64,000 bases of DNA from DATBLE01 sp963841405. Its GTDB lineage: Bacteria; Actinomycetota; Thermoleophilia; Gaiellales; Gaiellaceae. The notes under the pieces are model-generated. The model made no database searches. It saw only the letters and a list, made by a program, of their open reading frames with translations, and was not told the DNA's origin. A program made the position numbers and the translations under genes. Each line of letters begins with the position of its first letter. Positions within the stretch are counted from its first letter, which is position 1. The stretch spans positions 744,001 to 808,000 of the forward strand of contig CAWJCM010000007.1 in the NCBI GenBank assembly GCA_963841405.1. Direction: 5' to 3'. Shown here piece after piece: positions 17,567-25,039 of the stretch.

Positions 17567-18796
17567 TCAGGCCGGCCGCCGGGCTTTTGGGTCGAGCCGT
17601 TCGAGGGTGAGGAAGGCGTGGGCGCAGGTGACGAGCGCGGTGTGGTGGTGGAAGCCGAGGTAGCTGCGGCCCTCGTAGTGGTCGAGGCCGAGCTCGCCTT
17701 TGAGCTGTCGGTAGTCGAGCTCGATCGTCCAGCGCAGCCGGGCGAGGCGGGCGAGCCGCTCGGGCGGTTCGTCTTCGGCGAGGTTGGAGAGCCAGTAGTC
17801 GCTCGGCGTCTCCGTGCCCTGGGGCCATTCGATGATCAGCCATTCCCAGCGCGGCTGCTGGTGGCGGTTTCGGACCGGGTTGGTGGCGACGACGCGGACG
17901 AAGGCGAAGCGGCTCGTGACCTCCTCGCCGGCCGGGGTCGTCCGGCAGGGCAGCGTCGTCCATGCCTCCGCCGGCAGCCGCTGGGCGAGCACATGCGCCG
18001 ACTCGGGCTTGCGGTCGGGGCGGGCAACCGCACGCGGCCGGCCGGTCGTGCCCTTGCGCTGCGGGACGGCGAAGGTCGTCTCCGGCCCGTAGACGCTCGT
18101 CTCCGCCCGCACCGCCACCAGGTATGCGAGCTCGGCATCGTGCAGATCAGTGCGGAAGCCGGCGTCGTCGCCGTAGGCGGAGTCGGCCAAGATCGGCGCC
18201 GCCGGCACCTCCCACCCGGCCGCCTGCGCGCACAGACCGGCGGCGAGCTGCGGCTTCGTCCTGAAGACGACCTCGTCGGGGATCTTCGCTTTCCGGCGGC
18301 GCGGCAGGTCGTCACACCACTGCTCCGGCAGGTAGAGCGCCCAGCCGAGCGGCAGCGTCCCCCGCTCGCCGACCGCATGGACGCTGACCGTGATCTGGCA
18401 GTTGCCGATCTTGCCCAACGTGCCCGAGTACTGGCGCTTTACCCCCGGAGAGTGCTTGCCGTCCTTGACGATCCCGGTGTCATCGACGATCCAGGCGACG
18501 ACGCCGACCTCCGACGCCACACGCTCCGCACAAGCCCGGACCAGCACCTCCGGCTCCCAGGGTGAGTCGGCGAGAAACTGCTGCACCGACTCGTACCGGG
18601 CCGGCGTCTCCTCCAGCCGAAACAGCGTCGGCTGCAAACTCTTCCGACCTCCATGCTCGATCAAGCCGCGCACGTACAGAAGCGCGTTCTCCCGCTGACA
18701 CCGCAGCGCGAGCGGCGACGCGATCTCCTCGACGAACGCGGCCAGACGATCGCGCACCTCGACCGCCGGCACCACAAGCACCGAAGCTGCCTCCAT
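17567..18796 (-). CDS. IS701-family transposase (zero-frame product; -1 frame extends to 17448)
   Basis: A 409-residue DDE transposase in the zero frame. The catalytic positions are visible in WIVDDTGIVKDGKHS (first Asp), ILADSAYGDD (second Asp) and YRQLKGELGLDHYEGRS (Glu). The zero frame stops right after ERLDPKARRPA. A -1 shift at the heptamer C-CCA-AAA (17591-17585) continues as SPAAGLTLPQAVLLLQPVL and through a cysteine pair (CWAGRCRTC) to a TAA at 17448. That gives about 449 residues and fills the IS. Such a tail seems the ancestral C-terminus. All DDE residues precede the shift, so the short form may still fold. Confidence 0.92.
   Translation of the reverse strand: MEAASVLVVPAVEVRDRLAAFVEEIASPLALRCQRENALLYVRGLIEHGGRKSLQPTLFRLEETPARYESVQQFLADSPWEPEVLVRACAERVASEVGVVAWIVDDTGIVKDGKHSPGVKRQYSGTLGKIGNCQITVSVHAVGERGTLPLGWALYLPEQWCDDLPRRRKAKIPDEVVFRTKPQLAAGLCAQAAGWEVPAAPILADSAYGDDAGFRTDLHDAELAYLVAVRAETSVYGPETTFAVPQRKGTTGRPRAVARPDRKPESAHVLAQRLPAEAWTTLPCRTTPAGEEVTSRFAFVRVVATNPVRNRHQQPRWEWLIIEWPQGTETPSDYWLSNLAEDEPPERLARLARLRWTIELDYRQLKGELGLDHYEGRSYLGFHHHTALVTCAHAFLTLERLDPKARRPA
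17585..17591 (-). other. Candidate -1 ribosomal frameshift heptamer CCCAAAA
   Basis: Read on the minus strand in transposase phase as C CCA AAA, the canonical X XXY YYZ slippery form. It sits exactly where the coding frame switches. GC-rich sequence with GCCGGC-type pairing follows and could act as a stimulator. Programmed use is inferred; a simple 1-nt deletion would look the same. Confidence 0.5.
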
Positions 18797-18871
18797 CCTC
18801 TTCCTCCCCTCGAACGATGACCACTGACACGGACACCGTTCGACACGAACGGAGAGGACCCTTCAACCAGA

Positions 18872-18884
18872 TAACAAAGTCCTA
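18872..18884. repeat. IS terminal inverted repeat, right
   Basis: TAACAAAGTCCTA, the exact reverse complement of the left repeat. It is 75 nt upstream of the transposase ATG, so it lies next to the transposase promoter region. Confidence 0.9.
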
Positions 18885-18897
18885 CTAGCAGCCTGCG

Positions 18898-19335
18898 TCA
18901 GTCTTCCCGTTCGTGCGATACGACAAGCACCGGAATCTCAGCCGAGGCGATCAGGCGCTCGGCGATGCCGTGGAGGAGAAAGCGGCCCGAACGACGGTTT
19001 CGGTGATGACCGATAATGACGAGGTCGAAGCCGTGCTCACGAGCGTAGTCGAGTAGGTCCTGGGCGGGATGCTCGCCCTCGATGATCTCCTGTCTGACGT
19101 CGACCCCGGCTCGATCGGCGCGGTCGCAGAACTTCTCGAACGTCTCGCGCAGGTAGCGGGCCGCGGCGTCGACGGACTCGAGGCGGTCGCCTTCGGTCTC
19201 GGCGTGAGCCGGCGAGTGGGCGACGGACGCCGCGACGAGCTCTGCCCCGTAGCGGCGGGCGATGTCGACGGCGAGGTCGAAGGCCCGCTCGGCAGGGCGT
19301 GAGCCGTCCCAGGCGATGAGGATTTCCTGGAACAT
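18898..19335 (-). CDS. Universal stress protein (UspA family)
   Basis: A 145-residue single-domain cytoplasmic Usp. It begins MFQEILIAWDGSRPAERA (the strand-1 Asp/Ser nucleotide region) and ends with the ATP-binding motif VIIGHHRNRRSGRFLLHG-IAERL, followed by IPVLVVSHE. The G-x2-G-x9-G-S/T loop is partly altered: HH replaces the usual small residue and HGIAE the usual GSVA/S. ATP binding is therefore uncertain. Its ATG overlaps the stop of the membrane subunit gene upstream (TGATG), so it is the last gene of the complex-I-like operon. IS701 lies directly downstream. Confidence 0.88.
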   Translation of the reverse strand: MFQEILIAWDGSRPAERAFDLAVDIARRYGAELVAASVAHSPAHAETEGDRLESVDAAARYLRETFEKFCDRADRAGVDVRQEIIEGEHPAQDLLDYAREHGFDLVIIGHHRNRRSGRFLLHGIAERLIASAEIPVLVVSHERED

Positions 19336-21305
19336 CAGTTGCGAAGGGCTGGGATCAGGGCGAGGACTCCTAGCAGGACGAGGAGGACATAGAGCAGGTA
19401 AAAGCTGAGGCGGCCCGACTGCAGTCGCCTGGCCTGACCGGAAAGCCAGAGGCCTGCGGCGGTGACAGGCTGGTACAGATAGTGCTCGAAGGCCGGGACA
19501 ACACGCGTCTCGAGCACCAGGCGCACCGGCTCGCGGCCGCCTCCTTCGCGGTGAATGGTGCGGCGAAAACCGTAGACACCGGCGAGGACGACGCGGATCG
19601 GGTTGGAATAGCCCTCCGGCGTGTACTCGACCATGGCGATCTCGGGCGCCGTGCCGGAAAGCCAGACCGGGGCGCGACGCACCTTCGGCCGGAGCAGCAG
19701 GCGGACGAGTATTGCCGCGGCGATCAGGAAGGTCGGGATGGCCAGAGCCAGCCAGGTCGGGGCAAGCACGGAGAAGTTCGGGTAAACGGGGCCGAGGACC
19801 AGCGGGTCGCTGATCGTCGTCTTGGCCAGATCGAAGCCCAGTAGGCTGCCGAGGCCGCTTGCGAGCCAGCGGATCTCCCAGGGGGCTGCCGCGCCGAGGA
19901 AGAGCAGTCCGACGCTGAGGACGATGAAACCGGTTCCGAGGCTGCGCGACTCGTGCACGGAGGCGAGGGCACTGCGGACGCGGCCGAGGAAGATGCCGCC
20001 GAACAGCTTGGCGAACGCCAGTAGCCCGAGGCCGGCGGTGAGGGCGAGCATCGCGCCGCCGAGGGCCATGATCAGCTGGGCGACGGTGTCGTGCAGTCTG
20101 AAGCCCTGCAGGAGCGCTTCGAGCGTGAACCACTCGCTGACGAAGCCGCCGAACGGCGGCATCGCCGCCAGCGTGAGAACGGCCAGCCCGAAGCCAACAG
20201 CGGTGATGGGAAGACGTTGCGCGAGCCCTCCGAGAAGGAGTTCGTCACGCTTGCCGGTGGCATCCGTCACCCGGTCGGCGCCGAGGAAGGCCGCCGTCTT
20301 GGCGAGGCCGTGCATGATCACGTGGAGAGTCGCCGCGAGTAGTCCGGCGGCGGCGAGCTTGGGCGCGTGTGCGCCCTGACCGACGAGTGCGACGCCGAAG
20401 CCGATCAGGGCGATGCCGCCGTGTTCGATGCTCGAGAAACCGAGGAACCTCTTGATCTCGTCCTGAACGATCGCGTAGAGGATGCCGGTGAGGGCACCGA
20501 GGCCACCGAGCACAATGAGCATCTCACCCCACCACATCGGTGCCGGCCCCAGCACTCCGAAGACGAGACGCCAGAGACCGTAGAAGCCGGCGTTGAAGGC
20601 GATTGCGATCGTCGCCGACGTCGCTCCGGGAGCGGCAGCGTAGAGCGGCGGGAGCGGCCCCTGAAACGGGAGCAGGCCGATCTTCGAGCCGAAGCCGGTC
20701 AGAAGGAGGACGAACGCCACGCTGCGGGTGTTGCCGAGATGCGGGGCGGCGAGCGCCCAATCGCTGAACTTGAAGCTCCCCGTCTCGCCGTAAAGCAGGG
20801 CGAAGGCCGCCAACAGGGCACCGCCTCCGATCTTGCTGAACGCTGACCCGAAGTAGCCGGCGAAGAGCCCGTCGGGCCGCTCCTGATCGGCACTACCGAG
20901 GAGATAGAGACAGAGGGTGATCGTCTCCCAGGCCAGGAGGAAGACGAAGCCCTGATTGGCACCGATGACGGTGGCCACGGCCAGGATGATGAGTGGGTGA
21001 AGCATCGACGTCAGCCGTCCCCGTGGACGTGCGGCCAGGGTCAGCGAGACGACGGCGGCAGTCGCTCCGACCAGGGCCAGGAAGATGCCGGCGAGCCGGT
21101 CGGAAACAAGCGCCGAGGAGCCGAAGCCGAGCCAGGTGCCGAGATCGATGCGGGCGTGTGACCAGCCGCCGGCGGTGACGAAACCGGTCAGGCAGAGGAG
21201 CGCCGAGCCGACCGCTGCCGCCGCCAGCCCGATCCGGGCGAACACGGGGGCGACGGCGATCGCCACGCACAGAATGAGCAGGGCGGCAGCGAGAACGTCG
21301 CTCAT
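19335..21305 (-). CDS. HyfB/NuoL-like proton-conducting antiporter subunit of Ehr-type complex
   Basis: A 656-residue integral membrane protein with some 14-16 helices, of the Mrp-antiporter-like family in group 4 hydrogenases and complex I. Conserved signatures include FLLAWETITLCLYLL with the channel Glu, GFGSKIGLLPFQGPLP with the transmembrane Lys, the IKRFLGFSSIEHGG helix, and HGLAKTAAFLGAD. The C-terminal amphipathic and transmembrane segments reach IPALRN. It overlaps the small-subunit gene by 4 nt and the universal stress gene by 1 nt. Key ion-path residues are retained, so ion translocation is plausible even though redox cysteines in its partners are missing. Confidence 0.9.
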   Translation of the reverse strand: MSDVLAAALLILCVAIAVAPVFARIGLAAAAVGSALLCLTGFVTAGGWSHARIDLGTWLGFGSSALVSDRLAGIFLALVGATAAVVSLTLAARPRGRLTSMLHPLIILAVATVIGANQGFVFLLAWETITLCLYLLGSADQERPDGLFAGYFGSAFSKIGGGALLAAFALLYGETGSFKFSDWALAAPHLGNTRSVAFVLLLTGFGSKIGLLPFQGPLPPLYAAAPGATSATIAIAFNAGFYGLWRLVFGVLGPAPMWWGEMLIVLGGLGALTGILYAIVQDEIKRFLGFSSIEHGGIALIGFGVALVGQGAHAPKLAAAGLLAATLHVIMHGLAKTAAFLGADRVTDATGKRDELLLGGLAQRLPITAVGFGLAVLTLAAMPPFGGFVSEWFTLEALLQGFRLHDTVAQLIMALGGAMLALTAGLGLLAFAKLFGGIFLGRVRSALASVHESRSLGTGFIVLSVGLLFLGAAAPWEIRWLASGLGSLLGFDLAKTTISDPLVLGPVYPNFSVLAPTWLALAIPTFLIAAAILVRLLLRPKVRRAPVWLSGTAPEIAMVEYTPEGYSNPIRVVLAGVYGFRRTIHREGGGREPVRLVLETRVVPAFEHYLYQPVTAAGLWLSGQARRLQSGRLSFYLLYVLLVLLGVLALIPALRN

Positions 21306-22072
21306 GCCCCTGCCTCACGCGTGACAACGCCGGCGGCAAGCAGCAGTGCATGCAGCAGGGCGATCGGGCTCGGAGGCGAGCCGGGAACGCAGACGTCGAC
21401 AGGCAGTACCTGATCGACGCCGCCGGCGATCTCTCCGGGTGTCGCGGCGAAGCCCCCTGAGCATGCATCGGTGCCGGCGGCGACGACGGCCTTCGGGTGC
21501 GGCATCACCTCGTACGCGCGCTCGAGCGGCGCTTTCATCGCGGTCGTGACACCGCCGGTGACGAGGAGGACGTCGGCGTGACGCGGCGACAGCGTCAGGA
21601 AGAACCCGAGGCGCTGCATGTCGTAGAACGGGTTGGTCAGAGCACTGATCTCCCACTCCTCGGCGCCGTCCGAACCGCCATCGACGTGGCGGATGTGGAT
21701 CGAGCGCTTCAGCGTCTGCGACTGCTCACCGAGACTGCGGCGGAGCTCGGGGAGCGAACCGGACGGCTCGCCGACGATCAGGGCGCCGCGGCGACGCGTG
21801 GCCGTCTCGTAGTCGGCGGTGAACGAGAAGCGACCTGGGTCGGCAGTGACGCAGGCTCCGCAGAGAATGCACTTGCCGCGATCCAGAGCCACTTTCCCGC
21901 TGTCCACGCGGATCGCGCCTGTCGGGCACACGTTCGCCAGCTCGTTCGGGGCCCTGGACGGGTCACGTACCTCGATGCGCCCCCGGAAGCCTTGGGGCGC
22001 CGGCTCGCCGCGCCGCGGGTAGCGGGTCGTGATGATGCCCTTGCGAAGACCCCGAGGGATCCATTCGAGCAT
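21302..22072 (-). CDS. Ehr-type small subunit: ferredoxin domain fused to NuoB/HyfI-like domain lacking cluster ligands
   Basis: 256 residues. The N-terminal third is ferredoxin-like with NVCPTGAIR and KCILCGACV, enough cysteines for one [4Fe-4S] cluster. The C-terminal part is clearly NuoB/HyfI-like (WEISALTNPFYD, SPRHADVLLVTGGVTTAM, PVDVCVPGSPPSP). The proximal cluster ligands are nevertheless absent. The usual GSCNGCEWE is GSDGAEEWE, GDCAC is GTDAC and PGCPP is PGSPP. The reverse-strand sequence was re-read and confirms these residues. It starts 2 nt after the large-subunit stop and overlaps hyfB. It probably forms the peripheral arm with the large subunit. Confidence 0.9.
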   Translation of the reverse strand: MLEWIPRGLRKGIITTRYPRRGEPAPQGFRGRIEVRDPSRAPNELANVCPTGAIRVDSGKVALDRGKCILCGACVTADPGRFSFTADYETATRRRGALIVGEPSGSLPELRRSLGEQSQTLKRSIHIRHVDGGSDGAEEWEISALTNPFYDMQRLGFFLTLSPRHADVLLVTGGVTTAMKAPLERAYEVMPHPKAVVAAGTDACSGGFAATPGEIAGGVDQVLPVDVCVPGSPPSPIALLHALLLAAGVVTREAGA

Positions 22073-22074
22073 CG

Positions 22075-23577
22075 CTAGCGATCCGCTCCTGCGGGGGTCG
22101 AGCCGAAGCTGTGCTCGACGAACGAGAAGTCGGTCAGGACGTCGCCGCGGAAGCTCTCGGCAAGGAGCGGCCAGTTGCGTAGCGACGGCGAGGCGATCCT
22201 CACGGTAGCGAGGCGTCCGCCTGCGATCTCGACCCAGTAGACGAGCTCTCCCATCGGGGCCTCCGTCCAGCCGAGAGCCGCGCCGGCACCGTCGCCGATC
22301 TCGACGAGGTGGCCCGGCCCGGCCTTCTCGAGCTGCTCGCAGGCTTGACGGATCAGATGGACGCTTTCGCCGATCTCGTCGAAGCGGACTTCGAGCCTGG
22401 CCATCGCGTCGCCATCGACGGCGGTGGCGACGCGGAACCCGAGCCGCCGGTAGGAGCCATAGGGCCGCTCGAAGCGAGCATCGGTCGGCACGCCGGAGGC
22501 GCGGGCGACGGGCCCGACTCCGGCGTATTCCTCCATCGTCCGCCGGTCGAGCTTGCCGCTGCCGATCAGCCGGTCGGTGAAGGACGCCGTGCCGAGCAGC
22601 AGCCGCCGGTCGCGGCGGAGATCGCTCTCGAACCCGTGCAGGAAGCGGCGCAGCTCGTCGATGCCGATCAACGGCTCGGCCGTAACTCCCCCGGGAGTGA
22701 CGACGCCGCGGCCGAAGCGACTGCCGCACAGGCGTGCCCGAGTGCGCATCACCTGCTCCTTGAGAATCCCGAACCGCGCCACCCCGACCGAGAGCGCGGC
22801 GTCCTCGGCCAGCCGGACGGCCACGGCGAGATGATTGGCGATTCGCTCCAGCTCGGCGTGGACGACGCGCCACAGGCATGCCCGCGGAGGCGGTACGACG
22901 CCGAGGGCACGCTCGACAGCCTGGGCGAAGGCGGTCGCGTGGGCTACGGAGGCGATCCCCGCGACGCGCTCGGCGAGGAAGGCGCCGTGCTCGGCGCTCA
23001 GGCCGCTGAACCGCCGTTCCAGGTCGCGACGCTTGAAGTACGGGCGCACCTCGAGGGCCAAGACGTCCTCACCGCCGGTCTCGATCACGTACTGGATCGA
23101 CTCGAAGATCCCGGAGCGGATCGGGCCGTAGGGAATGACGAACGTGCCTTCGCCGACGACATGGCGACGCAACTGGTCCGCGTCGGGCCGGACGATCGGG
23201 GCCAGATCCGGATGGCCGAGTGCGGTCAGGCCGTCCACGTCGTGCACTTCCCGCTCCGGGTAGAGGCAGGCGGGGCAGATCGTGCTGAGCGATGGGAACG
23301 ACGAGCCGTTGCCGATCGGCGCCCGGAGCGTGACGAGCTGTCCGCGCAGGGCGAAGACGAGCATCAGCGACCGCGCCGGTTGCTCGGCGATGAACAGAGC
23401 GACGAAGCGAGCTCGGCGTTCGAGGAGGAGGGCCGCTGCTCGGTCGATGACGGCCAGTGGCAGCCGCAGTCGCTGCTCACCGGTCGGAGCATCCTCAGGG
23501 ACGGCGCGGAACCGGCCTTCGAGGAATGCCTGGTGATCATCGGCCAAGCGGCCGGTGGCAGCAGGCTCGACGGTCAT
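22075..23577 (-). CDS. Ehr-type large subunit (NuoCD/HyfG-like) without [NiFe] ligands
   Basis: 500 residues. The N-terminal NuoC-like domain has LYPEREVHDVDGLTALGHPD near residue 95. The NuoD/hydrogenase-large-like domain follows, with IPYGPIRSGIFESI. The L1 motif, RxCGxC in hydrogenases, reads ERVAGIAS; the C-terminal L2 region, normally DPCxxC, reads DFSFVEHSFGST. All four nickel-iron cysteines are therefore missing and no hydrogenase activity is expected. A CPAC pair just before the NuoC motif is an unusual extra feature. The ATG overlaps the HyfF-like stop by 4 nt. The best match is the energy-converting-hydrogenase-related (Ehr) group. Confidence 0.9.
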   Translation of the reverse strand: MTVEPAATGRLADDHQAFLEGRFRAVPEDAPTGEQRLRLPLAVIDRAAALLLERRARFVALFIAEQPARSLMLVFALRGQLVTLRAPIGNGSSFPSLSTICPACLYPEREVHDVDGLTALGHPDLAPIVRPDADQLRRHVVGEGTFVIPYGPIRSGIFESIQYVIETGGEDVLALEVRPYFKRRDLERRFSGLSAEHGAFLAERVAGIASVAHATAFAQAVERALGVVPPPRACLWRVVHAELERIANHLAVAVRLAEDAALSVGVARFGILKEQVMRTRARLCGSRFGRGVVTPGGVTAEPLIGIDELRRFLHGFESDLRRDRRLLLGTASFTDRLIGSGKLDRRTMEEYAGVGPVARASGVPTDARFERPYGSYRRLGFRVATAVDGDAMARLEVRFDEIGESVHLIRQACEQLEKAGPGHLVEIGDGAGAALGWTEAPMGELVYWVEIAGGRLATVRIASPSLRNWPLLAESFRGDVLTDFSFVEHSFGSTPAGADR

Positions 23578-25037
23578 CGAGGCGTGAGTTGATCGGCGGC
23601 GTGACCGAAGAGGGAGGCGAGGCCGTGGGGGACGTGGAAGCCGAGGCCGATGACGACGACGAGGCAGGCCGCCATCGCACCGACCATCAGCCAGCTCGTC
23701 TCCCCGCGAGGCGCTTCCGGATTGGCCGGGCTGAGGACCATCCGTCCGGCGTGCCAGACGACACCCAGAAAGGCGATGTTGACGAGGACGAGGAGCAGTG
23801 TCACCCAGACGTAGGCGGGCTTCGAGAAGCCGCCGCTGACGATCTGGAACTCGCTGCGGAAGATCCCGGAGACGGGCAGGCCGCCGAGGGCGAGGATGGC
23901 CGCGAGGAACATCGGGCCGGAGAGCGGCAATGCTCGAGCCGCGCCGTGGACAGCGTCGATTTGTTTCGTGTCGAAGCGGCGGAGGATCGAGCCGCTTCCG
24001 AAAAAGGCCATTCCCTTGGCTGCAGCGTGGTTGAGAACGTGGAACAGCGCGCCGGCGACGGCAATGCGCACGCCAAAGCCGATCCCGACGGCGATCACCC
24101 CCATGTGCTCGATCGTCGAGTAGGCGAGGAGACGCTTGTAGTTCTCCTGGCGCAGAACGAACAACGCGGCGGTGATCAGCGACAGCGTCCCGAAGACGAG
24201 CAGGACGTGGCGCGGGAAGTCCTGACCGGCCGACAGCGTCGTGACCTGGTAGAAGCGGAGAATCGCGTAGAGAGCGTTGGCCAGGAGCGCCCCTGAAAGC
24301 AGCGCAGAGACGGGACTGGGTGCCTCGCTGTGGGCGTCGGGCAGCCAGGTGTGCAGCGGAGCGAAGCCAACCTTCGTCCCGAAGCCGACGACGGCGAGCA
24401 GGAAGGCCGTCTCGACCTCCACCGGCGGTAGCCGATGGCCGACCGCGAGGTAGCGGTCGAACCTCGGGACGTAGGCGCCCCCGAGAACGCTCGCCCCGGC
24501 TGCGTAGAGGAGGACGACTCCGAGCAGAGCGATCCCGAGCCCGACCGAAGCGATCAGAACGTACTTCCAGGCTGCCTCGAGCGCCGCATCGGTTCGGTCG
24601 AGGGCGACGAGGAGGACAGAGACGATCGTCGTCAGCTCGACGGCGACCCACAGGGTCGCGAAGTCGTTCATCAGCGGGACGAGGAGCATCGTCCAGCCGA
24701 ACAGGTTCAGATAGACGTAGTAGCGGCGCGCGAACCAGTCGAAGCCGCGACGCTCGGCGCCTGCGCGGAGATAGCCGATCGAGAAGATCGCCCCGGCCGC
24801 GTACAGAAAGCTGGTGGCGAGCAGGAACACCGCCCCGAGCGAGTCCAGGTGAAGCCAGCGGCCGAGCGTCGTCAGGCTCGCACCGTCGCGCACGGAGACC
24901 ATCACCGCGATCGTCAGAGCAAAATCGACGACAGCAACAGCCACGGTCGCCAGCTCCGCGGCTCGCGTCGGCAGGAACAACGCGACGGCCGTCGCGACCA
25001 GCGGCAGAACGAGCAGGACGATCAGCAGGGAATCCAC
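23574..25037 (-). CDS. HyfF/NuoN-like antiporter subunit of Ehr-type complex
   Basis: A 487-residue membrane protein with about 14 helices. Family motifs are present: FATLWVAVELTTIVSVLLVA with the conserved Glu, FGTKVGFAPLHTWLPDAHSE with the channel Lys and HTWLPDAH loop, ENYKRLLAYSTIEHMG, and HVLNHAAAKGMAFFGSG. It starts with GTG 2 nt after the stop of the HyfC-HyfE fusion and overlaps the large-subunit ATG. It is the second antiporter-like subunit, giving the complex two candidate ion paths. All expected membrane lysine/glutamate positions appear intact by eye. Confidence 0.9.
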   Translation of the reverse strand: MDSLLIVLLVLPLVATAVALFLPTRAAELATVAVAVVDFALTIAVMVSVRDGASLTTLGRWLHLDSLGAVFLLATSFLYAAGAIFSIGYLRAGAERRGFDWFARRYYVYLNLFGWTMLLVPLMNDFATLWVAVELTTIVSVLLVALDRTDAALEAAWKYVLIASVGLGIALLGVVLLYAAGASVLGGAYVPRFDRYLAVGHRLPPVEVETAFLLAVVGFGTKVGFAPLHTWLPDAHSEAPSPVSALLSGALLANALYAILRFYQVTTLSAGQDFPRHVLLVFGTLSLITAALFVLRQENYKRLLAYSTIEHMGVIAVGIGFGVRIAVAGALFHVLNHAAAKGMAFFGSGSILRRFDTKQIDAVHGAARALPLSGPMFLAAILALGGLPVSGIFRSEFQIVSGGFSKPAYVWVTLLLVLVNIAFLGVVWHAGRMVLSPANPEAPRGETSWLMVGAMAACLVVVIGLGFHVPHGLASLFGHAADQLTPR

Positions 25038-25039
25038 CG

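Larger units (their letters stand above)
17438..18884 (-). mobile_element. IS701-family insertion sequence, complete
   Basis: A 1447-bp element with 13-bp perfect terminal inverted repeats TAGGACTTTGTTA (17438-17450 and, inverted, 18872-18884). It is flanked on both sides by CTAG (17434-17437, 18885-18888), matching the 4-bp YTAR target duplication known for IS701. The only gene is a DDE transposase. The element landed 9 bp downstream of the universal stress gene stop. Intact ends and target duplication indicate a recent insertion. Confidence 0.93.

Noticed and set aside
22075..23577. Functional group 4 [NiFe] hydrogenase
   Set aside because: Both nickel-binding CxxC motifs are absent, so hydrogen turnover is not expected despite the Hyf-like gene order.
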